Both the position numbers and the translations under genes were made by a program. The notes beneath the pieces were generated by a model that searched no databases, was not told the DNA's origin, and worked only from the letters and a program-made list of their open reading frames with translations. This document shows positions 1 through 12,500 of a stretch of DNA of 53,312 nucleotides, piece by piece; position 1 is the first letter of the stretch; each line of letters opens with the position of its first letter. The stretch is taken from contig NW_019091425.1 of assembly GCF_001949145.1 (NCBI RefSeq), positions 36,593 to 89,904 of the forward strand, given 5' to 3'. Source of the stretch: Acanthaster planci (taxonomy: Eukaryota > Echinodermata > Asteroidea > Valvatida > Acanthasteridae).

Positions 1-440
1 CCGTTGAGTCCACATTTCACACACTCCATATCTGTACTCAAGGTCTGCTGCTTTCTACGTGACATTGCACAGCACACACATGCACGCGTATATTTCCATA
101 TAAGGAAACTTTTATTTCCTTTGTAATATCTGTGGCTTTGCTGTGCGTGGATACCAACAAGTTTGTTTCAGTGATGTCTCTGCCAGATTAGCAGGCCCAT
201 CTCGGGGGTGGGGGGAGGCCCCCTTTCATGAGCAGGTGTCTCCTCCATCAGCAAAAACCATAGCATCAAAGTTATCTGTTGTTCACGTGATGTGCTTCCT
301 AGCTGGAATTGTGTCCCCCCCGCTGCTGGCGACGCGGCAGCAAATGTAAGGGCCAAAGAAGGAGGGTTAGGAGACGTGTTTTGTGCTAGATTGAGTGAGG
401 TGTTTCATTTTGTGCGTGTTCGATGTCATATTGGTCACAG
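1..440 (+). other. Intron upstream of first visible exon
   Basis: No coding segment fits the phase-0 entry of the first exon here, so this is read as the end of an intron of the same gene. A short G-rich and C-rich stretch lies at about 206-325. The acceptor is TTGGTCACAG ending at 440. I see no RNA gene or clear repeat. Confidence 0.6.
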
Positions 441-549
441 GTGGAGGTCATTGTCAACACCATCCCTTCCAGTTGCTCAAAAGAACAATGCACTTTTGAA
501 TTCAGCGATGATTACACAGCCAAAGTGGAATCCTCCACTCCAGCTTCAG
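441..549 (+). CDS. PKHD1L1: Window exon 1: end of an IPT unit plus linker
   Basis: Phase 0 in, phase 1 out; acceptor CAG at 438-440, donor GTTAGT at 550. It encodes VEVIVNTIPSSCSKEQCT and then FEFSDDYTAKV. The paired cysteines and the FxFSDxxT pattern are the usual end of an IPT repeat and linker in fibrocystin-L. The preceding half of the repeat must lie upstream of the window. Confidence 0.85.
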
Positions 550-3500
550 GTTAGTTGAGCAAGCTATGTATGCCTTGTCCAAGTACTCCCTTAGCACAGA
601 AGTCACAAGCCATTGTCAGTGAGACAGATATTTCCCATGGCATGCTAGTATATTTAAACTTTATAAGCAGACAAGTAATAACAAGACCATCACACCAGAT
701 CTGTGTGACTGGTCCTCTTGTTTTGAGGATCGCACAACTGTGTGTCACAATTAACTTATTCTTTATATCAAACAAGGCCCCAGCATAATGTGGGCTCCAA
801 AAGCCCACGAGCACCATCAGCTCTGAGCACCGAAAGCTCACCGAGCACCACAGCTCAATGCAAAGGGGAAAGCACAGATGTTTAAAGTTCAAGGTCATCA
901 ACACATGAACGTGTAGGATCATTAAACTGGAACATTATTGGCATAATATTGCCAGACATTATAATGAGCCAAATATCCTTTCCAAGAAATCTTAATCATT
1001 GAAAGTGATTAAAGATTAGTACGGGAGCCAGTACAAATAATGGAGGAAATTTAAAAAGGAGTTGTAATGATACTCAAAAATGAAGTGTCATCATTGTCCG
1101 ATTGGATGATGTCTGTGCAGTTCATAAAAGCTATTTTAGTGCTTGTCTTCTGCTTCAAGACTTCAATTAAAGGCAGGTTCATTCTTCAGGAGGATACAAA
1201 AGTGAAGCAGATTTGCCATCATAAGAATGGTTGTCAGGGGAGATTCGCTCCAGTTACAAGGTGTCCAGAACTTTGTAAATATGCACTTGGTAAATGTGAA
1301 TCGGTCTTGGTGAACCTCAACCTATTATGTTATTAGCAGCCACTGTTTTTTCCTCCACTTTCAAGGCACTGCGGGTACCAGTCTGACGTTGACCGGCTCT
1401 GGGTTCAGCACCACCAAGGAGATGAACCTTGTGACCATCGGTGGGGTCAGCTGTGAAGTCACGGCTGCCACTGACACGTCAATAACATGCAGCATGGGTG
1501 AGGTGGCCGCCGGAACACATAAAATCAGCGTGGAGATTGAGGGACAGGGTCTAGCACGCTATCCAAATGGTGAGTATCCCCCCCCAATAAAAAACCTTCA
1601 AAGCCGTCTGTTTTGTTACTTCTAGGGTGTGTCAGAACTAGGTATCTTGGATAACTGACGGTTGATATCTGATAACTGGACAGTGTAAAAATGGCATTTT
1701 CAATTTGGAGGGAAATGACTCAAAATGACTGTCTACTCTTTTCATCCTTGAGGTGGCAAAAACATTTCAAATGTGTGAGTAGTTTCAATTTCTAACAAAA
1801 CGAAAGAAAAGAAAGCGTTCTAAAATTAACATGTTTCCGGGAGCACTGTTCCCTCACACTGCAAGCTGCACCACTAGCAAGTTACTTAGTTACTTCTTAG
1901 ATGATGGAAAGGAGACCTTTTAATCTTGAAACAGCTTTTGGTTTTGACCATCGCACAGTGGAGCAGGAGGGAATCTGCGGCCTTGAGATATCAGCTCTTC
2001 CCCATTTTTTTAAATTGGCATGTATGTAAAGACATTCATTACGACTTCATCTGCTAATTTTTTATTCAATCCAACTCGGAGTTTTGTAGTTTGTATGTTA
2101 TTTGTAGTTCAAAGCCTCTTGCGAGTTGGTCCATGCGTGTGCACTGAGCACGTCAGTTGGAAAAGTTAACATTTTTGGCTGTTCTATTTAGGATAAATTG
2201 GCATTTTTGCAACAACAGGTATATCGGATAGTCATAAACTTGATGTCGCGATTATAATACAGTGTTTTTCATGGTAAGACATTACCGGAAAAGTTCTTAT
2301 AGGTTCCACTTGAAAAAAGTGCCGATTTCCTCATTTAGGTTAGGTATTGTTGAAAAATTTTAAGATAAAAACTAGGCTACATGGAAGTCTCACTTAAAAT
2401 TGATGTGCAAAGGCTGTTTGCTAACAATTTGGTTAAGACCAAACAGGCAATTCAATTGCATTTTTACATATGCTGTATCCTTTCTTTCCTTTGAATGTCG
2501 GGGCTAGGTTTTTCTTTCGAGGATCTTGGTAGCCGTGCTCTACTGTAAGGGCATAGTTCTGGTGAATGCAATTATTCCCATCTACATGTATCTTGATGAG
2601 GTTGCAACTCTTTAGTAGTACTGGCAAAGTGGTTGTAAAAACGATAACTCATTGGTTCTGACCGTGCAGGTTACAGTATTTGTAGCCGTTGATTTTTGTT
2701 TTCAGCTGCGGAAATGTCTGACATTCGTGACAAATTTCATGTTCTTTCTGCTCACAATTTGCAGGACCCTTGTCATTTCAATTTGAGCTTGGCCTTACTA
2801 CAATCAATCCAACTTTTGGAAGCTTAGCTGGTAAGCCTTGCTGATTGGATGTATTGTAACTTGTACATATTGATGGTTCTGTGTTGCTCTGCCATTTGGT
2901 ATGGTCTTACCATGTGTCACTTTCTGTTTACCGGCTAACAACATTTCTGGTGAGAAAAAGATTTTACATTTCGTCGGTTGCATTACCAACTGACATATCT
3001 TGGATAGTTGCTGCACAGCAAACTGTTGTATCGTGTGTACAAGATCTATGGATGGTAAGTCATCACTTCATGGTGCACCAAAACTATCCTACATGTCACT
3101 TTGTGGTGATTGTGAAACCGATGATTTATTTGAATTTGGCGTCATCTTTTGGAGGGTTACTTCGTTTAAAAACATTTTTTTAGAGTCATTCATTTTATTT
3201 TGGTAAATATTATTTCATATCATGTAAGTTCACCAAATTTGACAAAATATTTTGTTACATTTCTGCAATGTAACTGGACATGTCTAGGCACTAGTTTCAT
3301 TACAGCAACTTCAAAATGACAACTGCTTGTGTGATTATTGGAAGTATTCATTAATCTCCGTCTTTTGCATATTGGTCATGTAGTTGTCTACATTTGCCAT
3401 TTTGTGCAACGATTAATATTTCACCAAAATATGCTCCCAGGAATGTATGAACCATATTTGTGCTATTTGCATTGATAGGCGGAACCAAAGTGACAATTAC

Positions 3501-6500
3501 TGGGAGCGGATTTAGCCAAGACAAGGAGGATGTGGACGTTTCTGTCGGGACTCAGGCGTGCCGGATCGATTCAGTCAGCTACAGTGAGATCATCTGTGTC
3601 ATCGCATTAAATGCAGAGGTGAGAACAGCCAAAACATTTGACAGAGAAGAGTCACATATTCTTGTTCTGCTTTTAAATCTTGTGACTGTTGTATGCATAT
3701 TGTATGCGAACAGGACCTATTGACTTAGTGATATTGACCAAATTTCATTTCATTTTATACTTTGCGGAAATATGTATTAGCTAATTACATAAGATTGGAT
3801 GGCGTTTTGGTAATGCAATGCACTCATTGTAACAACTTAAATATTGCAGGAATGGAGGATAAGAGCAATCTAGTATTGTTATCATTTGGGGTTTTTTTTG
3901 TTGATTAGCTCTGGCCAAGTTAATTAGAATCACCAATTGAATATTTTCAGTCCAGCGTCCAAATTTCCGACTAACTTTGTTCAAAGTTCAGATGTGTTTC
4001 AACACTGGTGACTCGTGATATCACTACGCTCAATGTGATGAGATGTGGGTATGCTCATACCGCCATATTGATAGGGACCAGCCCAGTTAGTTTGTGAGGA
4101 TTGCCAGTGTCAAAAGTGTTTCCTCCCATAATTGATGCTGATTTATTTTCAGCACATAAAATCTTAATATGAATAAAAATTAATAGGCCTACATGCACTT
4201 AAATTTCTCGTTTTAGTCCATCCTGTCCTATACCTTGTGATCACTAAATGTTGTTTTTTTCCTCAATGGTTATCCGCCAGGCACCAGATTCCTCCGTGGA
4301 TGCAGACGTGACAGTAACAGTAAATGGGGTGTCTAAGGATCTGTCAAGTTCTTTCACCTTTGACCCGACAAAGACACCAACTATTACTAGTATAAGCCCA
4401 ACAAAATCGCATGTAGATGGTAAGTCCTGTCCCAGGCCGATTGTAGTGCCCAGAAATCCCGAACACCCAAGATTTTGTCATATTTGTCGTAAGAAGACAC
4501 AACATGTAGACTCAAAAATTGGGACTAAAGCTTAACCTAGAGATCTTGTGTTTATTAGGTACTGTTTGCACAGTTTCATTCAGGATTTAGGATACCAAGA
4601 CAATTGATGTGTAGTAAACAGAAGTTTAAGTCAATATCGACCCTAAATCGATCTTAAGCAACATCATCAACATGGTGTTATTAGCCACTGGCCGAGTCTT
4701 AGAATATCTGACATGAACCTGTTCAAAACTGCAACTAAAACCTCAAGATCAAGAATATGGTTCTTGTGTCCTTATACAAAGGGGAAATGATTATTCATGG
4801 GGTAGTTCTGTTGCTATCATGGATGTGAAACTGAGCATTTTTATCCCTTAAAGGGTCTGTGCAATGGGATTTTAATATTCAACCCTTGATGGTGTACCTT
4901 AAGTGCATCGCAATTAACCTAACCTTCAAGTTTTGTTTTGCTGTTAAGGATATTTTGGCACTTCTCAGTTTTAATGTTATTGAGTACTTCCATATTCTTT
5001 AGCAAAACTGTGATGGCATTCTTGGGAGGAAGCCTCAGTGTCAAACTGATTTTTACACAAAAAAATGCTGGCATTTTCTTTCTGTAGACATTTTGATGGC
5101 CTAGATTTCCTTTTCTTTTGTGATTTATTGCTGTGTGAGCATGTAAGCCAACAAGAAACCCTTTGTCAGAAATATTCTAGATGAGCATAGTTTGGGTGCG
5201 AAACTTGAACAGAAAAAGCTATAAAATGAACAGTGTCTCCCCTGAATGACATCACAGCAACCATGTCCTTGGCTGTCAGGAATAGCAAACCACTTTTTTA
5301 ATGTTTGAAACAAATGTACTTTTCAATACATGTAACCGCAAAGGATGTCAAATAGTCTGTTAAAGTCGAAGAGTAAAAAGTGTGAAGTTGCACAGAAATA
5401 TTCATCACTGGGATCCTTTTCACCGCCAGGTGGCGATGAGCTCACCATCACTGGAACAGGCTTCACTGTCTCTGGCGCGGTGGTCTCAATTGGAGAAGGG
5501 GACTGTGAGGTCACAAGTCAAACTGACACAGAAATCAAGTGTACGATACCCGAGCACAATCCTGGCACCTTCTTTCTTGAACTCGCCATCACTGATCAAG
5601 GTTTTGCTAAAACAAAGTAAGATTTCTCAGGAAGAGTTACATTATAATCCTTCTACTCTTTCAAGAACAGAATCTCTTACAAGGAGGGAAGGACAACAGA
5701 TAGATCTTTGAATTCGGAACTAAGAATCACAAGAATTAGGCTTCCATTCTTTTTTTAAACCAAGTTACAAACCACTTGCCGGTGGAATCATTTGTGGAAA
5801 GTCTTACTTTTGAAAAGGGCATTACTGGCCACCTATTCAAACACAGCCAAAAGCCATGGCTACTGGCTCTCCAAACTCACGTGTGCTGTGTCTGCAGTAT
5901 TTGTACTGTGTTTTTCATCACAAACTCATAGTCTAGACACTCTGAGCCCCCCGCCGTAGAACAATTATGTGCTGCAATCAAGGCCATACATAGCAGCCCT
6001 CCAAGTTCAAGTTGAACACAATGTCTCTCCCAAGACTTCTCGGACAATGTGTATGTGCACAACACCGATAAGCATTAGGAGAATTGTAGTGTCTGCTGTC
6101 AGAAGTGCTAACATATGGTATATTATCTACACACCAATGACTACCGATTGCCTGAACTTGTTTACACACCTTTTGGTTGGAACCAGTTAAGACCTGTCAT
6201 AGATGCACTTACTGTACCTATCACTGACAGATTGGGGGAGGGCAGTGGGGACCATCAAAGGTGGATCGGGGGAGGGTAAATGAAGCCAGGGCTTGCAAAA
6301 CAGAGCCAAAAAATGTTTAAAAAATAAATAAAATGAGAGACATTTTTTTGCTCTCTTTCTTTTGCCTTTCTCCCCAAAGCCTGTGAAAAGCCTCAAGATG
6401 TAGCCTCATCCTCAGATCATAGGCCATAAAAAGTTACATGGAAATTTCCAAAATTATAGGCCCTCAAACGAGTTTGCCATCCCCCCCCCCAAAAAAAATG

Positions 6501-9500
6501 GGATCTGTTTCCCCCCTTGCAGGCCACCCCCAAAACATTTCCGTTGCTTTTGAAAAAGAATAAGAAAAAAGGCAATATTTTAGGGCTATTTCACATCCTT
6601 TCAAAAACAATTCTCCCCAACTTTAGCTTCATTTCTTAGAAAGGTCATAAAGGTTAACGCATAAAGAAATTTCCTAAGAAATCTGAATATTTGGTCTCCC
6701 CCCCAAAAAAACTTCACATCCCTGTCCCCCCAAAAATGGTTAGGGATCCACACTTATTTATGTCCTGTGATCTCTGTTCTGTCCATTGCGCAGAACATTC
6801 TAACTAGAGCATTTTTACTTTTTTAAAAAAATATTTTCTTGTATCAGATTTTTGGCTATATACATCAAAGACTTCGGCTTACATTTATCAGCATGATTTC
6901 TCCAACAGCGGAATAAGTTTCCTATACGACTTGGAGGTGACAGGGATATTCCCGGACTATGGCTCCCTGCAAGGACAAACGGAGGTTGCTATCACGGGGT
7001 CAGGCTTTGGCACCAACGCCAGCGACGTCTCTGTCAGTCTAGGGGATTTAGGATGTGAGGTGAAGGCCGTGAACGACGACTCCATCCGCTGCATCACCGC
7101 AAGCTCCGGGAGAACGCACAAGGTCGACAACAGCGGCAAGCACAATTGTAAGTTTAAATAGCTCCGTTGAGCCATGCCAGAAACGGCACTGTTGCCAAGG
7201 GCGGATCCACTACCAAATTTGCCAGGTTGAGGGGGATTGTGTTTTTAAGATATTGAAAAATTTCAGAATGTCTTGAAGTTACCTTTTATGGCCTTTCTGA
7301 GGGTGTGGCAAAATTTGGGGGTTTTAACATGCTTTTTGAAGGACGAAAACTACAGAACTACAGAAGTCCCAAAAATGATCCTTTCCGAGGATTTTTCAAA
7401 GTAAGCAATTGTCCTTTTTTAAGGTTCAAGATACACATGACTCAAACACAAATGGACTCATTTGAGCACGTTTGGCAACCCTGTGCAGATCATCGTGTGA
7501 TTAGGACAAACAGAAAGGATATGGAACATTATGAGATGACAATTTATATCACAGTTTCCAGAATGGAAGAGAGTAGTGGTCACAGTGTGCAGGCGGGGCA
7601 TAGCAACTGGGGCGGGGTTCTGGTTTTATGTGGTTGAACACAGCTTCATAAATCAATAGAGCAAAAATTTAAGTCAAGGTATGGGCTGTAGACTGTTTTT
7701 ATTCCTTGATTTCAAAATCTTAGGAAATTTTTACTTTTTTCAAATGGATATAGTGCCGTTTGGAATTAACTCTCCACGTCATTTCCTTACCAAACAGCCT
7801 ATGGCTTAGGGTACAAATGGAATCCCCAGGTGCTGACGATCCTGGCCGGGGACGTGGTGGTGTGGAAGTGGACTACATTGGACTACGTGACAGGCATTAC
7901 GTACTCAGTCCACCAGACAGCCACTGCTGATGCCGTGGATTACGACGGGACGGGATTCTACAGTGGCAGTCCAACTCCAAATGGTCGGTGTGAAATCCAG
8001 ACTAACACATAGCATTTTCAATTACCCTACTTCACACATATGATGCAGAGCCAGACTGCCACTGGTCAATTCACTATCACATGCAGGCCGGCAGACAGGG
8101 TTCCACCCACAGTTGAAATATGCAAGCCCATAGTGAACTGTTCCCCGGGAACATGGGATCGTGCCATGCACTTTATGAAGCAATCTGGAACTGTAGCCCT
8201 GGTGAGGTATTCAGCCAACCATAATCTTAGCTTCTCATGAAGTGATGGTCTCAATTTTACATGTTGTTGAGCTTTTTAAATGATGCCTGAAATAGGCATG
8301 GCAATTGAATATGTATGACCCGTGTTAAAACAAATACAACACAGTTTATTTTGGGCGGACAGCTGATAGTTCCCCTCGGTATCAGAGGAGCTTAACTTAA
8401 ACGCTTTATCCTCTCTGTTATAATTTGTTTTCCTTCTTGTACCGCCAACATCATGTCATCTTTGATACCCTAACCCTGCCCATTGCAATGAAGGGCAAGA
8501 AATGCTTGGGTTCAGGGGTTGGGCCTTGCTGCATTGGACAGTCAGTGCTTACAGCATCAACAGAAAATTCAGGGGAAGACATGGGAGTTACATAGTGCAT
8601 TGCTTAGTGTCATTGTCTGATCCTTTGATGGCCTTTTCTGGCAAGCAAAGAGCTGCCACTGGAAGGTTGTACGGTTGGGGAACAGTTGAGCACTTTGATT
8701 TTACACAAGGCAGATTTCTCACTCACATTGACAGATGTGCATTGCTGTGTGAGTGGGGTTCCTACCAAAATGCTTTTAGGGTACCTGGGTCAAAAGCATG
8801 GTTATTTAAACAAGTTGATAGGAATTATTTCACTTGATTGTTTCTCACTTACGTTTGATGGCTAGGAGAAAGATAATGTTAATAAAAATGATGCAAAATT
8901 TACCAAAGAACTCACCATTTCTTTGGTTTTGAGGCAAAATACGAGTTGTCAATGGAATGAACTCTTGCCTTCTTATCTCGCATAAACTCAAATTCAAAAT
9001 CTGTATTCACTTCTCTATGGATAATTTAAGGTAAATGTTTGGCTGCTATTAAAATCAGACAAATACGTAATATAATAAACAGTAACAGGATGAATGGAAA
9101 GGCGCTTAGCTGGATTCTATTTTAGTCGATACGGCCAGTGAGTACACGGTCCTGTTGGTCCTTAACCGAAAACACATCCAAGCATGTCAGTACGGGAAGA
9201 CGGTATGTTTCTTGCAGACGTGTTTGTCCATCGCTTTTCTGCTCCTGGCACCTATTACTACTCCAGTGAAGAGGTTGCCCAGAACAGCCAGCTATACATG
9301 AAGGGAGTAGTCAAAGTGATTGAGGCCACGTCGTCCTCGCACAGACTGACTGTGGAAGTGGCTGGCCATGAAGCTCAGTACGACACGAAGTCAGGTATGC
9401 AAAATGTTCTCCCAAGCTCTGGCATCATATATCCTAGCTGTGCTCACAAAGTGACAGACACCTCAGTACGTTGTGAAACAGACATTCGGAGATACATGTG

Positions 9501-12500
9501 ATTGCATATTAATTATCTGTTTGTTTGAAAACATGTTTTCTGCTAGGTTTTTTGTAACAGGAGTGGAAAGTTGGGGGATTATCTTGTAAATAATACATGC
9601 TTTGTTGTTTGCTAATTCATACTCAGTTGTGGCAGAAATCTGTCTTTATTAAATAGCAATTCATTAATAAATTTTTCTTTTACATTGTGAGAACAGTTGA
9701 AAATGTGGAGACCTCCACTTGTTTCCTTTAGACTTACAGAGTTTGTGTCGCTTTGTAAAAAAAACATTATTTTGCATTGTTGTTTTACGTGCGGTATGGT
9801 CCTAATTGCCTGTTCTTCATTGTTTTAATTCCTGGTAATACAAGAATCCTGTTATAACAAAGTTATCTGCAAATCCGATATTTGTTGAAAGAAATATATA
9901 CCTGCTCAAATAGAGTACCGAAGTGTGACGTCACTGTGAACCAGAAAGTGCAGTGCAAACGAATGGAGTACGGACGTGTGTTGGTTCACGCGCTGCTTCT
10001 CGCACTAATGCCTTTTACCACTAATTGTGCATGTGACGTATTCACTTCGGTACTCTATTCAATTGGATGATTTACATGAATGTCACAGAAAGGAAAGGGA
10101 TGTGACCACAATGGGGGATTCCCCGTACTGTATGCCGCCAACAGATTGCCAATAGGAAGCAATTTTTCAAGGTCACAGTTGAGAAAAACATGGCTGTCTT
10201 GCCATGATTTGCATTTGAGTATGTGTCAGTAGACAGCAGTGGAAATTCTTACATTCCATGCAATGAGCGCCGAACTGGACCGAGAAACGGTGCAGTTTTC
10301 CTGGAAAAGCAGGCTCCTTTGGTAGGAACTGGTTTACAAACAGCTACGAAGTGCACACATTACAGTCGCATCATTACCAACAAATGAGCACTCCAGACCA
10401 ACATGGCTCTTTTCAACCGATGAGGGGAGTGCTTCTCCTCAAGGTGGATAGGCAGAAGAAAGGATTAATTAAAACTGCTACTCAGGATACCGATCTTGTC
10501 CGAAAAAAGCAAACATCAGAAGTTCCCCTTATGCAGCCAGCAAATAGAATTTGTCGACCATAATTTCCATGTCAAGATGTGCACTGCAAAATAATGCCTT
10601 TTAGTGCAAACCTCTTGGTGGCGCCCTATACTGTGAATCGCATGTATTTCACCAACAATCAAACCATGAAGAGGGCAGAATGCACGGTACAGCTAGGAAG
10701 AAGTTTCTCGGAAAGTGCCAATCACTGAAGATTCAAGAAGCTGTGTGGGGCAGGGGAGTGGAACGTTACCCATTACCAGGGGAGCTGTGCAGAATGGGAG
10801 AGACTCCACAGTTCACATCCTCCTGTAGGCGTGGCTTTAATTATGGTTCCCCTGTTGCTGACAGCTTCATAGTTTTGCTTCCAAATTCATTGGAGAGGGA
10901 ATGGCACCCCCACCTGCACACACTCACCCCACTCTGTCCCTGATGTAACAATTCTCTGTGGATTGTTGATTGAATACAAGTTTAAACCACCTGGCTTATT
11001 CATAATACTTTCCTTATTCTGTTATTTGTCAGTGTATATTTTGAGTTCCTTTTTTCGGTTGTGCCAATTTTTTTTTTAATCAACTCTTAGTTTTGTTAAT
11101 CTTAATGCTTTAAGACTCCATATCAAAATCATTGGTTAGCTCTTTTTTTTTTTGGCCCAATTTTTCAAGGCGCAACTGCACCAGTAAGTCCAGACGCCTG
11201 TCCCGGAACAGCCACTACCATTTCTGGATGTGACACGCCCAAATCAAGCGGCGATGATGCTGACAGCTTCTACTTTGCCTATTGGATCTGCAGCACTCCA
11301 GTCATCAGCAAAGTCACCCCTAACCAGTAAGCAAATGCACGTTCTGAGGTCATGTTCATTCAAGAAAAGAACAGGATGTGAAAGGAGACGTTTCAGTTAC
11401 AGCAACTTTTTACAGAGATAAATACAGTGGTTGGTGGTGGGCCCAACAGGGGCCCTGGCTCTCCCTAAATAGGAGCCAAAAATATTTGTTTGAAAAAAAT
11501 GTAAGAGTTGCTGGTTTTTGTAGTTATCATATTTGAAAGTGTGATTTGAATTTTATGTAGTGCAGAATTGTTTGTTCTTTTTTTCAAGTATGAAACCCAT
11601 GCTCTCATAATATTGGTTTTCTTATGATCATGTTGCAACTCAGGACGCGATAAGGCACAATATTTGCTGATGGTGAGAATCTAACTGCATGTAGGTTTGA
11701 AGTACGGGCGTTTCACAATAGCGCTCCTCCAAGAGTTCGCAACGTGTTGGCCATTCACAATACGCAAAATTTGTCGACCCAATGCACATTTGGAAAGGGC
11801 CAACAAATTTCGCGCCCCATTGCTGACTCTTGGAGGCACACTATTGTGAAATGGCGGTATTGATGCTGCAAGAAGTTCAGGGTTTCAAGGAAATGATTTA
11901 CATGATGTGTGATGAACCTTTCTTTGGTACAGGGGTGACTCAAGTACAACTGTAACAATCCAGGGCAAAGGATTCAGCACAGAGAAATGTGACAATGAGA
12001 TTTCTGTTGGTGATTTCTCCTGCGACGTGCAGACCAGCACAGACACTGAGCTCACCTGCCATGTTGATCCAGCCAACAGCATGAAGGTCGGGGAGCCGCA
12101 GTTAGTATCAGTCAATGTTAAGAATAGCGGACGGGCCTTGAACCAGATCAAGTCACCGGCGGAGCAGGGTTTCACCCTCAAACCTCGCATTGATTCCATT
12201 TCCCGGCACGAGGGATCTGTCAGCGGCGGCACAGAGATCACCATCAGCGGGAGTGGCTTTGTGGCAGTCGGGGACGGGGCGGTGTCAGTGCGCATTGGCG
12301 ACCGGGGCTGCCTAGTCCAATCCCGGACCTACACACAGATAGTGTGCATCACCAGCAATACCGGAGGTAGCGGCAGAGCTCGCAGAGCTGCAAGTTCAGA
12401 CCTGTCACTGGAGGTCGGCTCCCAGCAGGCCGTCTGCAGCAGCGACTGCAGCTTCAGTTTTGCAGACAGCAAGACGCCCCAGGTTGACACCATCACACCA

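Larger units (their letters stand above)
550..9217. other. Introns between exons 1 and 9
   Basis: Intron spans are 550-1365, 1570-2764, 2831-3478, 3619-4280, 4420-5429, 5617-6908, 7148-7797 and 7984-9217. They are AT-rich with homopolymer runs. Around 6240-6740 and 7198-7330, C/G-rich stretches with GGATC(C) motifs look like decayed repeats. I see no RNA gene, no further coding exon and no clear complete element in these eight introns. Confidence 0.6.
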
